From: Fidelibacterota bacterium
GTDB taxonomy: Bacteria; Fidelibacterota; Marinisomatia; Marinisomatales; Marinisomataceae
DNA length: 64,000 bases
Assembly: GCA_019650355.1 (NCBI GenBank)
Contig: BOWX01000002.1
Location: 1-64,000, forward strand
Reading direction: 5' to 3'
A program made the position numbers and the translations under genes. Below are positions 53,681 to 64,000 of the stretch, one piece after another (position 1 is the first letter of the stretch; every line of letters begins with the position of its first letter). The notes under the pieces are model-generated. The model was not told the DNA's origin. It did not search any database and was given only the letters and a program-made list of their open reading frames with translations.

Positions 53681-56600
53681 CTAACTTTGCTCTTCAACAA
53701 TATCAGATTCTTCATCCTTAGTAAGCCTAACTTTATCAAGCTCAGGGAAACCTGTTCCAGCAGGAATTAACCTTCCTAATGCAACATTTTCCTTTAAACC
53801 TAATAGATGATCTGTCTTAGATGCTGTAGCAGCATCTGTTAAGACTCTTGTTGTTTCTTGGAATGAAGCAGCTGATATAAAACTATTTGTATTTAATGAT
53901 GATTGAGTAATGCCCATTAAAATTGGTTCAAAGGTAGCTTGTTTAGCTTTATGGAACTTGATAACGTTTTTATCTTGAGACTTCAAATCTTTATTCATCT
54001 CTTTAACTTCATTTTGTGAAATCATAGTTCCTACATCTAGGTTTGAATCTCCAGATTCATCAATAACTACCATACCTTTCATACTATCATTATCTGCGAA
54101 TAAATCCTGCTTATCTAACCTTTCTCCAGGAAGATATTTACTGTCGCCAGGATCGTTAATTACAACCTTCTTCATCATCTGATTAACGATTACTTCAATA
54201 TGTTTATCGTTAATTCCAACACCTTGTAACCGATAAACTTCTTGAATTTCATCTACCAAATACTCTCTTACGGCATTAGGACCAAGAATTGTTAAAATAT
54301 CAGATGGAGAAATAGCTCCTTCACAAAATGGAGTACCAGCTGTGATAAAATCTCCTTCATGGACAACAACATGTTTACCATAAGGAATTTTATATGTAAT
54401 TGACTTACCATTAGTAGGTACCACTGATACCTTTCTAACACCTCTTTTAATTTCTCCAAATTCAACAGTACCATTAATCTCAGTTACAACTGCTGGATTT
54501 GCAGGTTTTCTAGCTTCAAATAATTCAGCAACTCTTGGAAGACCTCCAGTAATATCTCTTGATTTTCCTACGTCTTTTTGAATTTTAACTAATGTTTGTC
54601 CTTTAGCAACATCTTGGCCATCATTCACAACTAAAGTAGCTTTAACTGGTAGAATAGTTCCACCAGATAAAATATCACCTTTTTTGCTATAAATTTCAAT
54701 TTGTGGACTTAATCTTCTATCTTTTGACTCAGTAACAACTTTCTGTTTTTTACCACCGTCAACAGCTTCTTCTTGATAAGTGTCACCTTCAATGAAATCT
54801 TTCATTTTAATAACTCCAGACTGTCTGGCAAGAATTAAGTCTGTATAAGGATCCCAAGAAAAAAGAGTCATACCCTTCTTAACTTTGTCACCTTCATTAA
54901 CATTTACATTTGCTCCATAAGGAACATTTAATTCATCTAAAACATTATCTTTTGAATCCACAATTGATAGTTTTGAACTTCTAGATAAACATCTTACAAC
55001 ATTAAATCCATCTTCATCTAAAGTTTCAGCTGGTTCATAATCGCTAGTAAACTTAGCAGTACCATTAAATCGTGACTTCTTATCTGATTCTTCAGCAATA
55101 CGAGTAGCTGTACCACCAATATGGAAAGTTCTAAGAGTTAGCTGTGTACCTGGCTCTCCAATACTTTGAGCAGCAATAATACCAACAGCTGTACCTTTTG
55201 TAACAAGCTTTCTTCTAGTTAAATCCCAACCGTAACATTTGGCACAAACGCCTCTTCTAGATTCGCATGTGAGAATTGATCTTATTTTTACACTATTAAA
55301 ATTATTTTCAACTATAAGATCAGCCAACTTTTCATCATAAATATCTCCAGGCTTAACAACAGTTTCACCATCAATAACTATTTTTTCAGAAGAAGTTCTT
55401 CCCAAAATACGCTCACCAAGTGATTCAACAATTTCTTCACCTTCTTTTAGGTCAGATACGGTGATTCCATTAATTGTTTTACAATCATCTTCATAAATAG
55501 TAACGTCTTGCGCAACATCAACCAGTCTTCTTGTTAAATAACCAGCATCTGCAGTCTTAAGAGCTGTATCAGCTAAACCTTTTCTGGCACCGTGAGTAGA
55601 TATAAAATACTCCATCACAGAAAGACCTTCTTTAAAGTTAGACTGAATTGGACTCTCAATAATTTCACCACCACCAATCATAGATTTTCTTGGCTTAGCC
55701 ATCAATCCTCTCATACCAGCAAGCTGTTTTATTTGGTCACCACTACCTCTAGCTCCTGAATCAGATGAAATATATAAGGCATTAAAACCTTGATCATCTG
55801 ATCTAAGACCGTCCATCATTACATCTGCTACATCGCTTGTAGCTTTTGTCCAAACATCAATGACTTTATTATATCTTTCACCTTCCGTCAAGACATGTCT
55901 ATCAAAACGCTGTTGTATTTTATCTACTTCTTGCTCTGCTCTATCAATTATATCGTGCTTTGCGTCAGGAATGATAACATCGCTTATTGAAATTGATACT
56001 CCGCTCATAGTAGCAGTTTTGAAACCAATATCTTTAAGATCATCAAGCAATTGGACTGTTCGTTGATTTCCGGCTTTTACAAAAGATTCACCAATGATAA
56101 AACTAAGTTTTTTCTTAGAAACAATTTCATCATAATAACCTAATTCATCTGGAATAATGGAATTAAATATTGCTCTTCCTGCAGTAGTATTTTTATGCCA
56201 AACTCCATTATGTCTAACGTTAATAATTGCATGCATAGCAACTTTACCATTATCATGAGCAATTTTTACTTCGTCAATTGATCCAAATGACATTCCTTCA
56301 CCAATCTGCCCTTTTTTATCTCTAGTTAAATAGTAACAACCTAAAATCATGTCTTGCGAAGGTAATGTAATAGGTTTTCCACTAGCTGGATGTAAAACAT
56401 TCTGACTTGCCATCATCAATACTCTTGCTTCTAATTGTGAAGGTATTGACAATGGAACATGAACAGCCATTTGGTCTCCATCGAAGTCAGCATTGAAAGC
56501 TGAACATACAAGTGGATGGACTCGAATAGCTTTACCATCAATAAGAATTGGTTGGAAAGCAATAATTCCCAATCTATGAAGTGTAGGAGCACGATTCAAT

Positions 56601-57868
56601 AATACTGGATGATCCTTAACAACACTTTCAAGAATTTCATAAACAAATGATTCTTTATTTTCAATCATTAGTTTTGCACTTCTTGGTGTTGCAGCTAAAT
56701 CTCTTCTTATTAATTCTCTTATTAAATGAGGTTTAAATAATTCTAATGCCATATTCTTTGGAATACCGCATTCAGTCATTCTTAATTCTGGACCAACTAC
56801 AATAACTGATCTTCCAGAATAATCAACTCTTTTACCAAGAAGGTTTTGTCTAAATCTACCCTGCTTACCTCTAAGCATATCAGAAATTGACTTTAATGGT
56901 CTCTTTGAACCGCTTCTAATTGCAGTTTTACGTTTTGTATTATCAAAAAGTGCATCAACAGACTCTTGCAGCATTCTTTTTTCATTTCTTAAAATTACTT
57001 CAGGTGCCTGAATATCCATTAATTGCTTTAATCTATTATTTCTAATAATAATTCTTCTGTATAAGTCATTAAGATCACTTGCAGCAAATCTTCCACCCTC
57101 TAATGGAACTAAAGGTCTTAACTCAGGTGGCATTACAGGTAAAATAGAAACGATCATCCATTCAGGCTTATTGTTTCTATCTTGAGCAAAATCTTTTACA
57201 ACTTTAAGTCTTTTGAGAGCGTCTTCTCTTTTTTGCTTTGATTTTGTTGTTGAACTTATTGTTTCAAGCTCCTGTTTAAGCTCTAATAAATCCATTTCAG
57301 CAAGAGCATCTTTAATAGCTTCTCCACCCATAGAAGCCTGGAAATATGATTCTTCTTCTCTTTCTTCCTGGGAAGCAGCATCATATCCAAATTCTTGGTC
57401 TAATTCTAGGAAAGCTTCCTCGTCAATTAATTCAAATCTTTTATAACCACTTTTACCAGGATTAATAACTAGGTAATTTTCATAATAGATTACACTTTCT
57501 AATTGTTTTGCACTTTTACCTAAAATATAACTTAGCTTACTTGGAATTGATTTTAAAAACCAGATATGTACTACTGGAACAGCTAAAGTAATATGTCCCA
57601 TACGGTTCCTTCTTACTTTTTTAGTAGTTACTTCAACTCCACACCTATCACAAATAATACCTCTGTAACGAATACCTTTATATTTACCACAATGACATTC
57701 AAAATCTTTAACTGGACCAAAGATTTTTTCACAAAATAAACCATCTTTTTCAGGTTTATAAGATCTGTAGTTAATTGTCTCAGGTTTCAATACCTCACCA
57801 AAAGATCCTTCAAGAATCTTTTCAGGAGAAGCTAATTTAATTGAAATACTATTTTTTGCTTTATACAT
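53681..57868 (-). CDS. rpoC: RNA polymerase beta' subunit
   Basis: [17 protein letters not shown]-x-C-x6-C-x2-C zinc site [19 protein letters not shown]. Confidence 0.98.
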   Translation of the reverse strand: MYKAKNSISIKLASPEKILEGSFGEVLKPETINYRSYKPEKDGLFCEKIFGPVKDFECHCGKYKGIRYRGIICDRCGVEVTTKKVRRNRMGHITLAVPVVHIWFLKSIPSKLSYILGKSAKQLESVIYYENYLVINPGKSGYKRFELIDEEAFLELDQEFGYDAASQEEREEESYFQASMGGEAIKDALAEMDLLELKQELETISSTTKSKQKREDALKRLKVVKDFAQDRNNKPEWMIVSILPVMPPELRPLVPLEGGRFAASDLNDLYRRIIIRNNRLKQLMDIQAPEVILRNEKRMLQESVDALFDNTKRKTAIRSGSKRPLKSISDMLRGKQGRFRQNLLGKRVDYSGRSVIVVGPELRMTECGIPKNMALELFKPHLIRELIRRDLAATPRSAKLMIENKESFVYEILESVVKDHPVLLNRAPTLHRLGIIAFQPILIDGKAIRVHPLVCSAFNADFDGDQMAVHVPLSIPSQLEARVLMMASQNVLHPASGKPITLPSQDMILGCYYLTRDKKGQIGEGMSFGSIDEVKIAHDNGKVAMHAIINVRHNGVWHKNTTAGRAIFNSIIPDELGYYDEIVSKKKLSFIIGESFVKAGNQRTVQLLDDLKDIGFKTATMSGVSISISDVIIPDAKHDIIDRAEQEVDKIQQRFDRHVLTEGERYNKVIDVWTKATSDVADVMMDGLRSDDQGFNALYISSDSGARGSGDQIKQLAGMRGLMAKPRKSMIGGGEIIESPIQSNFKEGLSVMEYFISTHGARKGLADTALKTADAGYLTRRLVDVAQDVTIYEDDCKTINGITVSDLKEGEEIVESLGERILGRTSSEKIVIDGETVVKPGDIYDEKLADLIVENNFNSVKIRSILTCESRRGVCAKCYGWDLTRRKLVTKGTAVGIIAAQSIGEPGTQLTLRTFHIGGTATRIAEESDKKSRFNGTAKFTSDYEPAETLDEDGFNVVRCLSRSSKLSIVDSKDNVLDELNVPYGANVNVNEGDKVKKGMTLFSWDPYTDLILARQSGVIKMKDFIEGDTYQEEAVDGGKKQKVVTESKDRRLSPQIEIYSKKGDILSGGTILPVKATLVVNDGQDVAKGQTLVKIQKDVGKSRDITGGLPRVAELFEARKPANPAVVTEINGTVEFGEIKRGVRKVSVVPTNGKSITYKIPYGKHVVVHEGDFITAGTPFCEGAISPSDILTILGPNAVREYLVDEIQEVYRLQGVGINDKHIEVIVNQMMKKVVINDPGDSKYLPGERLDKQDLFADNDSMKGMVVIDESGDSNLDVGTMISQNEVKEMNKDLKSQDKNVIKFHKAKQATFEPILMGITQSSLNTNSFISAASFQETTRVLTDAATASKTDHLLGLKENVALGRLIPAGTGFPELDKVRLTKDEESDIVEEQS

Positions 57869-57880
57869 CTATAATTTCCT

Positions 57881-60800
57881 TTAATCTAAAGTTATATCAA
57901 GACCAAGACCTTGAATTTCCTTCATGAATACGTTAAATGCCTCTGGGGTAGTAGGATCTGGTAAATCTTCACCTTTTACTAATGCGCTATACACCTTGGA
58001 TCTACCTTCTATATCATCAGATTTAATAGTTAAAATCTCTCTTAATATATGAGCAGCACCATAAGCTTGAAGTGCCCACACCTCCATCTCACCAAATCTT
58101 TGTCCTCCGAACTGAGCTTTACCACCAAGAGGTTGCTGAGTAACAAGAGAATAAGGACCAGTAGAACGAGCATGCATTTTATCATCAACCATATGATATA
58201 ATTTCATCATATACTGATATCCAACTAATACTGGATTGTCAATTTTTTCACCAGTTAAGCCGTCGTACAACGTAACCTTACCTGAATCAGGTAAACCTGC
58301 CTCTTTCATTTTAGCAGCTACTTCTTCTGGAGTTGCTCCATTGAATACTGGAGTTGCATATTTTTCTCCAAGAATTTTTCCTGCCCAGCCAAGCATGGTT
58401 TCATACAATTGTCCCAGGTTCATTCTTGAAGGAACACCCATTGGATTTAAACAAATATCAACTGGTGTACCATCTTCTAAATATGGCATGTTTTCCTCTG
58501 GAACTATTGTCGCAATAACACCTTTATTACCATGTCTACCAGCCATTTTATCACCAATAGAAATTTTTCTTTTGTTAGCAACATATACTTTCGCAAGCTT
58601 TAGAATTCCAGGTTGTAATTGATCACCTTCTTTTAGCTTGAAAATGTCAGTTTCTAACTTATCTTCTAATTCATTTAAATGTTTATGAAATGAATCAAAA
58701 ATCAATTTAATCTTATCCCAAGACTTAGGACCTGAAATCCAAGGCTCTTCGAGTGAAAATTGTTCAAAATTTAAAGAGCTGATTTTTTTCAAGGTTAATT
58801 TTGTACCTTTTTTAACAAGCACTTTATCGTTTTTGTCTTTTATACCTAAAGAAGATTTGTCTTTAAGAATTCCACTTAACAATTTATCTCTAGATGCTCT
58901 TAATTCTCTTTCATTATTTCTTTTATCTTTTTGAAGCTCTTTGATAGCTTTATTTACTTCAGCCCTAGATTGCTTAGATGTTTTTTCATATAAATCAGTT
59001 TTGATAACAACACCCTTTACACCAGGTTCGGCTTTTTTAGAAGCATCTTTTACATCTCCTGCTTTTTCACCAAAAATTGCACGTAAAAGTTTTTCTTCTG
59101 GGGATGGATCAGTTTCTCCTTTAGGAGTTACTTTACCAATAAGAATATCATCTTCGTTTACAATTGCACCTACACGAATTAGTCCATTTTCGTCTAATTG
59201 AGCGGTTGCGTCTTCACTTACATTTGGAATTTCAGGTGTTAACTCTTCTTCACCTCTCTTGGTATCTCTGACTTCAAGCTCAATTTCGTTGACGTGAATT
59301 GATGTAAAGACATCTTCTCTTACAAGTCTTTCATTAATAACAATTGCATCTTCAAAGTTGTAACCATTCCAAGGCATAAAAGCGATCATAACATTTTTAC
59401 CCAAAGCAAGTTCCCCACCTTGTGTAGAAGCTCCATCTGCGATAACATCATCTTTTTTCACATTATCACCAACTTTAACAAGTACTTTTTGATTGTAACA
59501 AGTATTCTGGTTTGATCTAGAATACTTAATAAGATCGACTGTACATAAATCTTCGTCAGCTTTTAAAAGAGAACCATCTTTATAATTACTATCTTTAATT
59601 ACTACTTTATTTGCATCTACATGAACAACTTTTCCGCTAACAGGAGAAAGCAAAACAGATTTTGAATCTCGAGCAACAACTTTTTCCATTCCAGTACCAA
59701 CAATTGGAGAATCAGTTTTTAACAATGGAACAGATTGACGCTGCATGTTTGAACCCATTAGAGCTCGATTAGCATCATCATGCTCAACAAAAGGAATTAA
59801 TGCAGCAGCTACACTAAGAATTTGGTTTGGCACAATATCTGAATATTGAACATCTTCAGAATCTACAATTGGGAAATCGCCTTTTGAACGAACTCTAACT
59901 TTAGATTCTGAAATAAGATTATTTTTATCTGACTCTAAGCCTGATTGAGCAATATTTGCTCTATCTTCATCATCTGCTGATAAGTATTCGATAGAATTTG
60001 TAATCTTTTTGCTATCAATTTTTCTGTAAGGAGCTTCAATGAAACCATGTCTATTAATTTTAGCCATTAATGCAAGAGATGAAATCAAACCAATATTTGG
60101 TCCTTCAGGAGTTTCAATTGGACACAACCTACCATAATGGGTATAATGAACATCTCTTACCTCAAAACCAGCTCTTTCTCTAGAAAGCCCACCAGGACCT
60201 AAAGAAGAAATTCTTCTTTTATGAGTTATTTCTGCTAATGGATTAGTTTGATCTCCAAATTGGGACAATTGACTTGTACCAAAGAATGTATTAATAACTG
60301 TAGTTACTAATCTTGAATTAATCAAATCTTGAGGAGTTATTGTTTCTGATTCTCGAAGATTCATTCTTTCATATACTGTTCTTACCATTCTAGCTAAAGC
60401 AGAGTTAAACTGAACTTTTAATTGCTCACCAACAGTTCTAACTCTCCTATTTCCTAAATGATCTATGTCATCTGGGGCTCTTAATCCTTTTCTCATTTGA
60501 ATTAGATACTTTAAAGTAATTAAAAAATCGTCATGAGTAAGAACTGAATCATTTCCAGAGTTATTTAAATTAAATTGTTTATCTAGTCTATATCTACCTA
60601 CTTGACCTAAATCATATTTCTTTGGAAAGAAAAACATTCTATTAATGAATTTTTCAGCTGATTCAGCACTAGGAGCCTCACTTCCTCTTAAAAGTAAATA
60701 AACTCTCATTAATGCTTCTTCAGTTGATTTTGTTGGATCTTTTTGAATAGTGTTGTGAATCATCATACTGTCAATGTTGTTTCTAACATCAACAACTTTG

Positions 60801-61636
60801 ATAGACTTTGTTTTATTTTTCTTTAATGTGCTAACTATTGATTCATTTAATTCTTTTCCACTTTCAACAAAAAGCTCTCCTGTTTCATGATCAATAATAT
60901 CTTCAACAACAACATAATGACTCAATTTTTCCAAATCAATTTTTGATGGATCAAGGTCAAGAATTAATTCAAAAGCATTGTAAATATCTTCATCAGAACT
61001 AAATCCTAAAGATCTTAAAAGCATTGTAGCAGGGAATTTTCTTTTTCTATCAATGATAGTAAAAAGAATATCATTAATATCAGTTGTAAAATCTATCCAT
61101 GAACCTCTAATAGGAATAATGCGAGCATTATAAAGTTTTGCACCATTTGGATGAAATTTTTGATCAAAAAATGCACCTGGAGATCTTTGAAGTTGAGTAA
61201 CAACGGTTCTTTCAGCTCCATTGATAATAAAAGTACCTTTATCTGTCATGTAAGGTATATTACCAAAGTAAACATCTTGATCAATTACTTGAGCAAACTT
61301 CTTTTTATCTTTTTCATCAGTAATTTTAAGACGTAGCTGAACAGTTAAAGGTACACTGTAAGTAATTCCCCTATCAGAGCACTCTCTAGGGGTGTATCTA
61401 GCTTTACCTATTGTATAACTTTTATATTCAAGAATATAGTTTTCATGATTATCCTGTAAAGGAAAAATTGAAGCAAACGCTTCATGCAATCCAAACATTT
61501 CTCTTTCTTTAGGATTGATACTTTCCTGTAAAAAGTCATGAAATGAACCTACTTGCAAATCTAAAAGATTTGGCAGTTCATTGGTAGTTGTTATTTTCTC
61601 AAAATTATGTCTATTGTTTAACTTATCTACTCTCAA
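57881..61636 (-). CDS. rpoB: RNA polymerase beta subunit
   Basis: SQLSQFGDQTNPLAEITHKRRISSLGPGGLSRERAGFEVRDVH rif region. Confidence 0.98.
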   Translation of the reverse strand: MRVDKLNNRHNFEKITTTNELPNLLDLQVGSFHDFLQESINPKEREMFGLHEAFASIFPLQDNHENYILEYKSYTIGKARYTPRECSDRGITYSVPLTVQLRLKITDEKDKKKFAQVIDQDVYFGNIPYMTDKGTFIINGAERTVVTQLQRSPGAFFDQKFHPNGAKLYNARIIPIRGSWIDFTTDINDILFTIIDRKRKFPATMLLRSLGFSSDEDIYNAFELILDLDPSKIDLEKLSHYVVVEDIIDHETGELFVESGKELNESIVSTLKKNKTKSIKVVDVRNNIDSMMIHNTIQKDPTKSTEEALMRVYLLLRGSEAPSAESAEKFINRMFFFPKKYDLGQVGRYRLDKQFNLNNSGNDSVLTHDDFLITLKYLIQMRKGLRAPDDIDHLGNRRVRTVGEQLKVQFNSALARMVRTVYERMNLRESETITPQDLINSRLVTTVINTFFGTSQLSQFGDQTNPLAEITHKRRISSLGPGGLSRERAGFEVRDVHYTHYGRLCPIETPEGPNIGLISSLALMAKINRHGFIEAPYRKIDSKKITNSIEYLSADDEDRANIAQSGLESDKNNLISESKVRVRSKGDFPIVDSEDVQYSDIVPNQILSVAAALIPFVEHDDANRALMGSNMQRQSVPLLKTDSPIVGTGMEKVVARDSKSVLLSPVSGKVVHVDANKVVIKDSNYKDGSLLKADEDLCTVDLIKYSRSNQNTCYNQKVLVKVGDNVKKDDVIADGASTQGGELALGKNVMIAFMPWNGYNFEDAIVINERLVREDVFTSIHVNEIELEVRDTKRGEEELTPEIPNVSEDATAQLDENGLIRVGAIVNEDDILIGKVTPKGETDPSPEEKLLRAIFGEKAGDVKDASKKAEPGVKGVVIKTDLYEKTSKQSRAEVNKAIKELQKDKRNNERELRASRDKLLSGILKDKSSLGIKDKNDKVLVKKGTKLTLKKISSLNFEQFSLEEPWISGPKSWDKIKLIFDSFHKHLNELEDKLETDIFKLKEGDQLQPGILKLAKVYVANKRKISIGDKMAGRHGNKGVIATIVPEENMPYLEDGTPVDICLNPMGVPSRMNLGQLYETMLGWAGKILGEKYATPVFNGATPEEVAAKMKEAGLPDSGKVTLYDGLTGEKIDNPVLVGYQYMMKLYHMVDDKMHARSTGPYSLVTQQPLGGKAQFGGQRFGEMEVWALQAYGAAHILREILTIKSDDIEGRSKVYSALVKGEDLPDPTTPEAFNVFMKEIQGLGLDITLD

Positions 61637-61688
61637 GATAGATTACCTCCAAAAAATTGGTTAATTAATATATACTTTTTTAGTACTA

Positions 61689-62066
61689 TTACTTTAATTC
61701 TACTGTAGCTCCAGCCTCTTCAAGTTGAGACTTAATAGTTTCAGCCTCATCTTTTGCGACGCCTTCTTTTACAGCCTTAGGAGCAGAATCAACCAATTCT
61801 TTAGCTTCTTTTAATCCAAGACCAGAAAGTTCTCTAACAACTTTAATTACTGAGATTTTTGATTGTCCAGCAGCTGCTAGAACAACATCAAAACTACTTT
61901 TTTCTCCACCTTCAGCAGCTCCTTCAGCAGCTCCTCCAGCAGCAGCTGCAACAGGTACAGCGGCAGTAACACCAAATTTATCTTCTATATCTTTGACAAG
62001 CTCAGATATTTCAATCATATTTGCTTCTTCAAGATATTTTAATACATCTTCTCTTTTAACGCTCAT
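61689..62066 (-). CDS. rplL: 50S ribosomal protein L7/L12
   Basis: [31 protein letters not shown]. Confidence 0.97.
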   Translation of the reverse strand: MSVKREDVLKYLEEANMIEISELVKDIEDKFGVTAAVPVAAAAGGAAEGAAEGGEKSSFDVVLAAAGQSKISVIKVVRELSGLGLKEAKELVDSAPKAVKEGVAKDEAETIKSQLEEAGATVELK

Positions 62067-62071
62067 TTTAA

Positions 62072-62587
62072 CTACCCTTTCTTTGAGTTTAATTGTTCAA
62101 GTGCTCCTAATAAGCCAGATACAGGACTACCTAATGTGCTGCTAAGCTTAGACATTGGAGAATTTAACATTCCAACAAGTTTGGACAATAACTGTTCTTT
62201 CGAAGGAAGATTTGCAATTTTTTCAAACTCTTCTCCTTGAAACACCTGTCCATCTAATATCATACCTTTTACAGCAGGCTTATCAAAATCTTTTAAAAAA
62301 TTCTTTATAACTTTTGCAGGATCTGTTGGATCATTATAACTTAATGCCATAGCGGTTGGACCATTCAAAAAATCATCTAATCCTTCCATACCAACATCTT
62401 TAGCAGCAAGTTTTATTAACGTATTCTTTGCAATAGTAAATTCTACATCGCTTGATACAAATTCTTTTCTCAGTTTAGTAATGCTTACTACGTCTAATCC
62501 AAGATAATCTGTGAAATAGATAGCATTAGCTTTATCTAATTTTTCTGTTAAATTTTTAACGGCTTCTAAATTTTTATTACTTGGCAT
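62072..62587 (-). CDS. rplJ: 50S ribosomal protein L10
   Basis: [22 protein letters not shown]. Confidence 0.94.
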   Translation of the reverse strand: MPSNKNLEAVKNLTEKLDKANAIYFTDYLGLDVVSITKLRKEFVSSDVEFTIAKNTLIKLAAKDVGMEGLDDFLNGPTAMALSYNDPTDPAKVIKNFLKDFDKPAVKGMILDGQVFQGEEFEKIANLPSKEQLLSKLVGMLNSPMSKLSSTLGSPVSGLLGALEQLNSKKG

Positions 62588-62589
62588 AA

Positions 62590-63270
62590 TTATTCTGTTC
62601 CTATCTTAATTCCTGGACCTAAAGTTGAAGAAATACTAATAGACTTTAAGTACTTACCTTTAAATGAATTTGGTTTAGCTGACATAACAGCACTTTGAAG
62701 AGTATTAAAATTTTCCTTTAATTGCTCTTCTGTAAATGATGTTTTACCAATCGAAGATTGCAAAATACCATTTTTTTCAACTCTAGCATCAAGTTTTCCT
62801 GCTTTAAGCTCTTTAATAGCTTTTGCAACATCATTTGTTACGGTACCAGATTTAGGATTAGGCATTAAACCTTTAGGTCCAAGAACCTTACCTAGCTTAC
62901 CTAACTCAACCATAAGATCTGGTGTAACTACAATTTTATCAACATCAGTCCAGCCAGCTTTAATCTTATCAAGAAATTCATCTTTACCTACGAAATCAGC
63001 ACCAGCATCTTTTGCTTCTGCTTCTTTATCTGCATTAACTATTGCCAATACTGAAACCTCTTTTCCAATTCCATGAGGTAGATTAATACTTAATCTTATA
63101 TTTTCTTCAGCATGTCTTGGATCTACACCTAAGTTAAAAGCAACATCAACTGACTCATTAAATGACTCTCTTTTAAAACTCATCAACATATTAAAAGCTT
63201 CTTCTATGCTGTATAGCTTTGAAGAATCTAATGTCTCATTTACTGATTTTGAAAATTTAGTTACTTTCAT
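62590..63270 (-). CDS. rplA: 50S ribosomal protein L1
   Basis: LGPKGLMPNPKSGTVTNDVAKAI. Confidence 0.97.
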   Translation of the reverse strand: MKVTKFSKSVNETLDSSKLYSIEEAFNMLMSFKRESFNESVDVAFNLGVDPRHAEENIRLSINLPHGIGKEVSVLAIVNADKEAEAKDAGADFVGKDEFLDKIKAGWTDVDKIVVTPDLMVELGKLGKVLGPKGLMPNPKSGTVTNDVAKAIKELKAGKLDARVEKNGILQSSIGKTSFTEEQLKENFNTLQSAVMSAKPNSFKGKYLKSISISSTLGPGIKIGTE

Positions 63271-63689
63271 TTTTCAACCTCAATTCCCATACTAACAGCA
63301 GTTCCAGCAATCATTTCTGCGCTTGATCTAAGTATGAGCATTTAAATCTTTCATTTTAATTTCAGCGATTTTTTACACTGAGCCATTTAATGGTTCCAAC
63401 TTTGTCCTTATTTGGCTCTTGGAACCTTTTTTCATTTTTAATTCTTTCATAATAAGAGTTGATGCAGGTGGAGATTTGGTTTCAAATGTAAAGATCTATC
63501 TTTATAAACAGTAATAATTACAGGAGTTAACATTCCCTGTAATTCTTTAGTTGCATCATTAAATGCATTACAAAAATCCATAATGTTTACACCATGCTGA
63601 CCAAGTGCAGGACCAACAGGTGGGGCTGGATTAGCCTGTCCAGCTGCGATTTGCAATTTAATTAAACCAGTTTTTTCTTTTTCAGCCAT
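63267..63689 (-). CDS. rplK: 50S ribosomal protein L11, frameshifted
   Basis: [36 protein letters not shown]-terminal residues [27 protein letters not shown] in other frames. Confidence 0.93.
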
Positions 63690-63691
63690 TT

Positions 63692-64000
63692 TTAACTTTC
63701 ACTTAAAATTTGGTTTACACTCAACTCAATAGGAGTAGGTCTTCCAAAAAATATTAACATTTACTTTAATTCTATTTCTATCATTTACCTCTTGAACAAG
63801 GCCGTTGAATTCTTTAAATGGTCCATCAATCACCTTTACAGAATCTCCAACTTTAAATGGAATATCATCAATGTCTTCAGTAGAAAGCTCATCTCCATCA
63901 GAAGAAACAAGATAACGAGACATTTCAACTTCAGTGACAGGTTGAGGACTTCCTTTTGGACCAACAAAACTCATAACACCATCAACGCTTTCAATAAAAA
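63692..64000 (-). CDS. nusG: Transcription antitermination protein NusG, partial, one frameshift near 63755
   Basis: [54 protein letters not shown]. Confidence 0.92.

Noticed and set aside
51072-59201. Several + strand ORFs opposite fusA, rpoC and rpoB
   Set aside because: No recognisable motifs; expected antisense open frames within long conserved genes

Overview
AT-rich bacterial chromosome segment (64 kb). Gene content and order (Omp28, DUF6029-like and YHYH proteins; str operon without tuf; secY-map without adk) suggest an FCB-type marine bacterium such as Marinimicrobia; this is inference only. About 36.6-64 kb is one co-directional minus-strand information-processing block: nusG-rplKAJL-rpoBC-rpsL-rpsG-fusA-S10-spc-alpha, ending at rplQ. 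About 0-36 kb is mixed housekeeping and accessory: yaaA, SRD5A-like reductase, tadA, Omp28, gltX, umuDC, tldD/tldE, hsp20, cystathionine beta-synthase-like, uvrC, trkAH, murA, acpS, secG, tpiA, pgk, gdhA, sulfotransferase, fRMsr. I read seven tRNA genes: Arg-ACG, Ser-TGA, Ser-GGA, Leu-TAA, Cys-GCA, Leu-GAG and Met-CAT. There is no rRNA, CRISPR array or obvious mobile element. Most notable: (i) protein start codons placed 2-8 nt after tRNA 3' ends, including tadA 3 nt after tRNA-Arg(ACG), the substrate of TadA; (ii) a good sigma-54-type -24/-12 motif before hsp20; (iii) a sulfotransferase ORF whose end runs into the antisense strand of tRNA-Met; (iv) an exact 99-bp tandem repeat encoding an acidic tail; (v) many single-base frameshifts in essential genes plus one badly damaged THI5-like gene, most easily explained by sequence error. 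I did not find a convincing new multi-gene system.
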